DNA from: Desulfocapsa sp050291935
GTDB lineage: Bacteria > Desulfobacterota > Desulfobulbia > Desulfobulbales > Desulfocapsaceae
Assembly (NCBI GenBank): GCA_050291935.1
Contig: JBNKKR010000007.1
Location: forward strand, 54,072-118,071
Direction of reading: 5' to 3'
DNA length: 64,000 bases
This document shows positions 61,272-64,000 of this stretch, piece by piece. The notes beneath the pieces are model-generated. The model did not search any database, was not told where the DNA came from, and saw only the letters and a program-made list of their open reading frames with translations. Positions within the stretch are counted from its first letter, which is position 1; every line of letters starts with the position of its first letter. A program made the translations under genes and the position numbers.

Positions 61272-61874
61272 ATGTCAGAAAATGAATTTAGCCCAAAGAT
61301 ACTAGGGTTTCTCTGTAACTGGTGCTGTTACGCAGCAGCCGATGCGGCTGGAGTGTCGAGGTTCCAATACCCGCCAAATCTTCGAACCATCCGGGTGATG
61401 TGTACCGGACGGGTCGATCCTTCTTTTGTCTTAAAAGGCTTTTTGGAAGGGGCAGACGCCATATTTACCGGTGGATGACAACTTGGCGAATGTCATTACC
61501 AGGTCGGTAATTATGATGCGATGGGTATGAATGCACTGGTTCACAAGGTGCTTCGTGATGTTGGGATACGAGAGGAACGTTTTAGCTTGCAATGGGCGTC
61601 TGCTGCCGAGGCTCCACGTTTTGTGCAGTTAATAACCGACTTTACTGCTCAGATGAAAGCGCTTGGCCCCATTGGGGAGGCTGAAGGACTTTCCCCTGAA
61701 GAAGTAAAAGAACGGATACAAAAGGCGCTGGACGCCGTTTCCAGCCAAAAAGTCCGAATTGGTTTTGGCAATGCCACCAAGGCAGTGCGAAAAGATGCCA
61801 TTTGGACCAACGAGCATATTAGTGGAATTATAGAGAAAAGGATGGGAAAATCACTGGCATCTTTAAGTGAATAG
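61272..61874 (+). CDS. mvhD: MvhD-family iron-sulfur protein with selenocysteine
   Basis: The 200-residue protein has the MvhD/FrhD-type sequence LGFLCNWCCYAAADAAG, RTIRVMCTGRVDPSFVLKGF and GADAIFTGG-U-QLGECHYQVGN. Codon 69 is TGA, where most MvhD proteins have Cys in the GCHxGDCHY motif. MvhD carries a [2Fe-2S] cluster and shuttles electrons between HdrA and a hydrogenase, formate dehydrogenase or other donor. It closes the operon: GGGAG ribosome-binding site before it, terminator 26 bp after its stop. Confidence 0.94.
61476..61511 (+). promoter_or_regulatory. SECIS element of mvhD (TGA 61476-61478)
   Basis: ATTACC (61495-61500) pairs perfectly with GGTAAT (61506-61511) around the loop AGGTC, 16 bases after the TGA. 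The loop carries GGU. Confidence 0.88.
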
Positions 61875-61900
61875 TTGTTGTTTCGTTTTGCGTTAACAAG

Positions 61901-61938
61901 GCCCCGGCTTTTATTTCTAAAGCTGGGGCTTTTTTTTT
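61901..61938 (+). terminator. Rho-independent terminator of the Wood-Ljungdahl operon
   Basis: GCCCCGGCTTT (61901-61911) pairs with AAAGCTGGGGC (61919-61929), with one G-U pair, around a 7-base loop and is followed by nine Ts. Confidence 0.96.
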
Positions 61939-62067
61939 GCATTTGATACTTAATTTTTTTGAGACAGTGTCGATACGAATGTAGATACGTAGTTTTTTTC
62001 AATAGGGAACCGGTCAGGGAAGGCCGCTCGCCCGCTTCTTTTTTCATGAGACCACGGAGGGTATGCC

Positions 62068-63156
62068 ATGAAAATCGCCGAATCACTTGTCCAGTTCCAA
62101 TCCACGCACGCCTATTCCGAACAATATTTGCAAAGGGAAAGTCTCACCGTTTGGGGACCCGGTGAAGAACGTAAAACCCAGGAAGTAGCCGGGGAAAATA
62201 TCAAAAAACATGATATAGAAAAAGGGCTGGCAACCTTCAACGAATCTGCAAGCAATGTTGCCCTTTCTAAACAGGCAAGACATGCGGGGAAAGTGAAGGA
62301 AGTAGAGGGTAACACAGATAGAGAGCATGAACTCTTGTTTGATCTCAATATTCGTATTCTAAAGGCAATGGTTGAGCGTTTTACTGGGAAAAAGATTGAC
62401 TTGTCACCAATTAAGGATCTTCGGCCCAAAGAAGGAACTGATGTGGAAGTGCCTTCTGAAGAAGGTAGTGTTGACAATGAAAATGCACCCCAGGGAGGGC
62501 TTATATATGAGTATCATGAGTCCTACTATGAGCAAGAAGCAACAAGCTTTTCAAGTACAGGTGTTATTGTAACAGAAGATGGAAAAGAAATAGAATTCCT
62601 GGCAAACCTGCAGATGAGCCGGGAATTTTTCAGCGAAGAATCTGTTTCTATCCGTGCCGGTGATGCCTTAAAAGATCCATTGGTCATCAACTTTTCAGGT
62701 GCAGCAGCCGAACTTACCCAGGATACCTTTTCATTTGATATTGATAATGATGGCCATGCAAACCAGATTTCTTTTCTGAAGCCGGGAAGCGGATTTTTGG
62801 CCCTTGATAAAAATGGTGACGGTAGCATCAATAATGGATCCGAATTGTTTGGAACAGAAAGCGGTAATGGCTTTCAGGATCTTGCAGAATATGATCAGGA
62901 TGGCAATAACTGGATTGATGAGAATGATGCGATCTACGATAAACTCCGAATCTGGGCCAAAGATGGAGAAGGAAACGATATATTGCTTGGTTTGGGAGAA
63001 AAAGGAATCGGCGCAATTTACCTGGATTCAGCAGCCACTCTCTTTTCAATAAAAGACAATACAAACACGCTGCAAGGCCAGGTCCAATCAACGGGTATTT
63101 TTGTAAAAGAAGATGGCGGGGTAGGGACGGTCCAGCAAATTGATCTTGTGAGTTGA
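62068..63156 (+). CDS. EF-hand calcium-binding protein of unknown function
   Basis: The 362-residue protein starts with a glutamate/lysine-rich helical region (1-130) and lacks a signal peptide. It has two strongly predicted Ca2+ loops: FDIDNDGHANQISFL near residue 227 and LDKNGDGSINNGSELFG near 249, followed by YDQDGNNWIDENDAIYDKLRIWA near 276. This EF-hand block is common at the C-terminus of large secreted RTX or VCBS proteins, but here it stands alone. The ATG at 62068 follows a GGAGGGT sequence. Secretion by a type I system is possible but not shown. Confidence 0.82.
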   Translation: MKIAESLVQFQSTHAYSEQYLQRESLTVWGPGEERKTQEVAGENIKKHDIEKGLATFNESASNVALSKQARHAGKVKEVEGNTDREHELLFDLNIRILKAMVERFTGKKIDLSPIKDLRPKEGTDVEVPSEEGSVDNENAPQGGLIYEYHESYYEQEATSFSSTGVIVTEDGKEIEFLANLQMSREFFSEESVSIRAGDALKDPLVINFSGAAAELTQDTFSFDIDNDGHANQISFLKPGSGFLALDKNGDGSINNGSELFGTESGNGFQDLAEYDQDGNNWIDENDAIYDKLRIWAKDGEGNDILLGLGEKGIGAIYLDSAATLFSIKDNTNTLQGQVQSTGIFVKEDGGVGTVQQIDLVS

Positions 63157-63260
63157 TGGTTTTTCCCCGCTATAATTCGTTGAGAGCTGATAATTTCTTT
63201 AAGGTAAACCCCCGGCTTTGCCGGGGGACAATAACAGTTTGACAGTTCCTGCAAACTGGA

Positions 63261-63309
63261 GAAGCCTCCAAACTCGTGGACCGCTCAAAGTCACGAGAAA
63301 GGAGGCTTC
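63261..63309 (+). promoter_or_regulatory. 5' hairpin hiding the tnpA ribosome-binding site
   Basis: GAAGCCTCC (63261-63269) pairs with GGAGGCTTC (63301-63309), and CTCGTG (63273-63278) with CACGAG (63292-63297). GGAGG is the Shine-Dalgarno of tnpA, whose ATG begins at 63311, so the hairpin should repress transposase translation. Confidence 0.85.
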
Positions 63310-63310
63310 A

Positions 63311-63742
63311 ATGAAAAACATAAACAGCTTAAGTCACTCGAAGTGGGATTGCAAGTACCATATAGTGTGGATCCCAAAGTGCCGGAGAAAGGCACTGTTC
63401 GGTCACCTTCGGAAACATCTTGGTGAGGTACTTCATGATCTTGCTCGCCAAAAAGAAAGCAAGATTCTAGAAGGGCACCTACAACCTGACCATGTTCACA
63501 TTATGATCGCAATTCCCCCGAAATATTCAGTTGCTCAGGTAGTTGGATATATGAAGGGAAAAAATGCAATTCATATTGCGCGAACCTACCTTGGACAAAA
63601 GAAAAATTATGGTGGAATGAGCTTTTGGGCCCGTGGTTATTTTGTGTCAACTGTAGGTGCTGATGAGGATGTTGTTCGAGCATATATTCGTGATCAAGAA
63701 AACGAAGATCGTCGCGTAGAGCAACTAAAACTGTTCAAATAA
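63311..63742 (+). CDS. tnpA: IS200-type transposase TnpA (HUH Y1)
   Basis: The 143-residue Y1 transposase cuts and joins single-stranded DNA using a single tyrosine. The HUH motif is HVHIMI (DHVHIM) near residue 58, and the catalytic Tyr lies in the C-terminal helix VVRAYIRDQE near residue 122. The N-terminus WDCKYHIVWIPKCRRKALFG is typical of IS200. The ATG at 63311 is chosen for its GGAGG; a longer in-frame start at 63218 lacks one. It appears intact. Confidence 0.93.
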   Translation: MKNINSLSHSKWDCKYHIVWIPKCRRKALFGHLRKHLGEVLHDLARQKESKILEGHLQPDHVHIMIAIPPKYSVAQVVGYMKGKNAIHIARTYLGQKKNYGGMSFWARGYFVSTVGADEDVVRAYIRDQENEDRRVEQLKLFK

Positions 63743-63917
63743 CAGGCGACCACCGAATGGTGGTCAGTGAATCTTTTTAACATACCGCCTTGGGCGGTCC
63801 ACAATTTAAAGCCACCGGTTTGACCGGTGGATACTTACTCTTATGATCCAGCAATTGGTTTCGTTGCTGTTCGTTATGTATGGATATAGAAAGGCCCTAC
63901 AGAAAACCAATGATAAG

Positions 63918-64000
63918 CTAAGCTAGTGTCTGTCCATAAATGCCTCTTTCACGCATGTAATGTCTTATCAACCTAACCTTATAATGGTGTTTATCCATGC
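63918..64000 (-). CDS. possible C-terminus of a gene entering from beyond the window
   Basis: On the reverse strand the frame is open from the window edge (ATG at 63998 or further upstream) to a TAG at 63918-63920, giving MDKHHYKVRLIRHYMRERG and a short tail. It is too short to identify. The 63831-63917 stretch contains nothing else I recognise. Confidence 0.2.
   Translation of the reverse strand, partial: MDKHHYKVRLIRHYMRERGIYGQTLA

Larger units (their letters stand above)
63209..63830 (+). mobile_element. IS200/IS605-family insertion sequence
   Basis: The element contains a single tnpA gene. Its left end is marked by a perfect hairpin (CCCCCGGC, loop TTT, GCCGGGGG at 63209-63227). Its right side has three further hairpins: GACCACC/GGTGGTC (63748-63765), ACCGCC/GGCGGT (63784-63798) and CCACCGGT/ACCGGTGG (63812-63830). 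IS200-type elements have no terminal inverted repeats and are cut at sites near such subterminal hairpins. The exact ends cannot be fixed from one copy. Confidence 0.85.

Noticed and set aside
53960..61874. Three pairs of broken genes (stop codons in fdhA, hdrA and mvhD)
   Set aside because: The stops are all TGA, lie in the exact Sec/Cys positions of each family, are followed by SECIS-like hairpins, and the protein similarity runs straight through.
63905..63940. Terminal inverted repeat of another insertion sequence (CTAGTGTCTGTCCATAA)
   Set aside because: It recalls some IS ends, but no matching second end or transposase is visible in the window.
1..64000. Alternative genetic code in which TGA is a sense codon
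   Set aside because: Many genes in the window end with TGA at the expected family length, for example metF-acsD and acsC.

Overview
The window reads as a chromosomal segment of a strictly anaerobic Desulfobacterota-type (deltaproteobacterial) bacterium, most likely a sulfate reducer or sulfur disproportionator near Desulfobulbales. This rests on the gene families seen: a Wood-Ljungdahl (CODH/ACS) cluster joined to formate dehydrogenase, HdrA and MvhD selenoproteins, DsrE-, YkgJ- and KamA-family proteins, and a prokaryotic relative of the tRNA-queuosine mannosyltransferase. The species is not determined. I saw no tRNA, rRNA or CRISPR array. A run of ten Ns at 8060-8069 shows that this is a draft scaffold.

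Bases 1-20800 are mostly housekeeping: thiL, dCMP deaminase, a solute-binding lipoprotein, an alpha/beta hydrolase, YchJ, ppsR, a YkgJ protein followed by a QTMAN-like glycosyltransferase, shikimate kinase (broken by the gap), gpmI, a cold-shock gene with a structured leader and strong terminator, a nucleoside-phosphorylase-like protein, a histidine kinase with an SPFH protein, DUF4126, glgB with a 59-codon gene behind it, yqgE, a second YkgJ protein, rlmH and a D-Ala-D-Ala carboxypeptidase. Bases 20900-23150 form a small accessory island: two ParE-type toxin/antitoxin pairs, a frameshifted two-helix membrane protein, a decayed XRE regulator and several inverted repeats. Bases 23300-44050 hold an HBM-type chemoreceptor, a secreted PLA2-motif protein, rsmJ, mdh, a CofD/YvcK-like protein, hrpA, priA, a DUF6901-like protein, an HDOD-GGDEF protein, a DsrE-like protein, a KamA-family radical SAM enzyme, malic enzyme and a MORN-repeat lipoprotein.

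The centre of interest is 44366-61938, about 17.5 kb transcribed in one direction: a structured leader, folD, cooS/acsA, a metF-acsD fusion, acsB, acsC, a very large formate dehydrogenase (2Fe-2S, GltD/NfnB-like flavoprotein, two ferredoxin clusters and the molybdopterin catalytic domain in one chain), a double-length HdrA, and mvhD, closed by a Rho-independent terminator. Three of these genes (fdh, hdrA, mvhD) contain an in-frame TGA exactly where the family has Cys or Sec. Each TGA is followed by a hairpin with GGU in its loop, as in bacterial SECIS elements. Together the genes encode the C1 branch (formate/CO2, methylene-THF to methyl-THF, the corrinoid protein, CODH and acetyl-CoA synthase) plus a flavin/iron-sulfur electron-confurcating or -bifurcating module. 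HdrB, HdrC, MetV, AcsE and Fhs are not in the window.

Bases 62068-64000 hold an EF-hand protein and an IS200/IS605-type element whose tnpA ribosome-binding site is buried in a long 5' hairpin, then the edge of a possible further gene.
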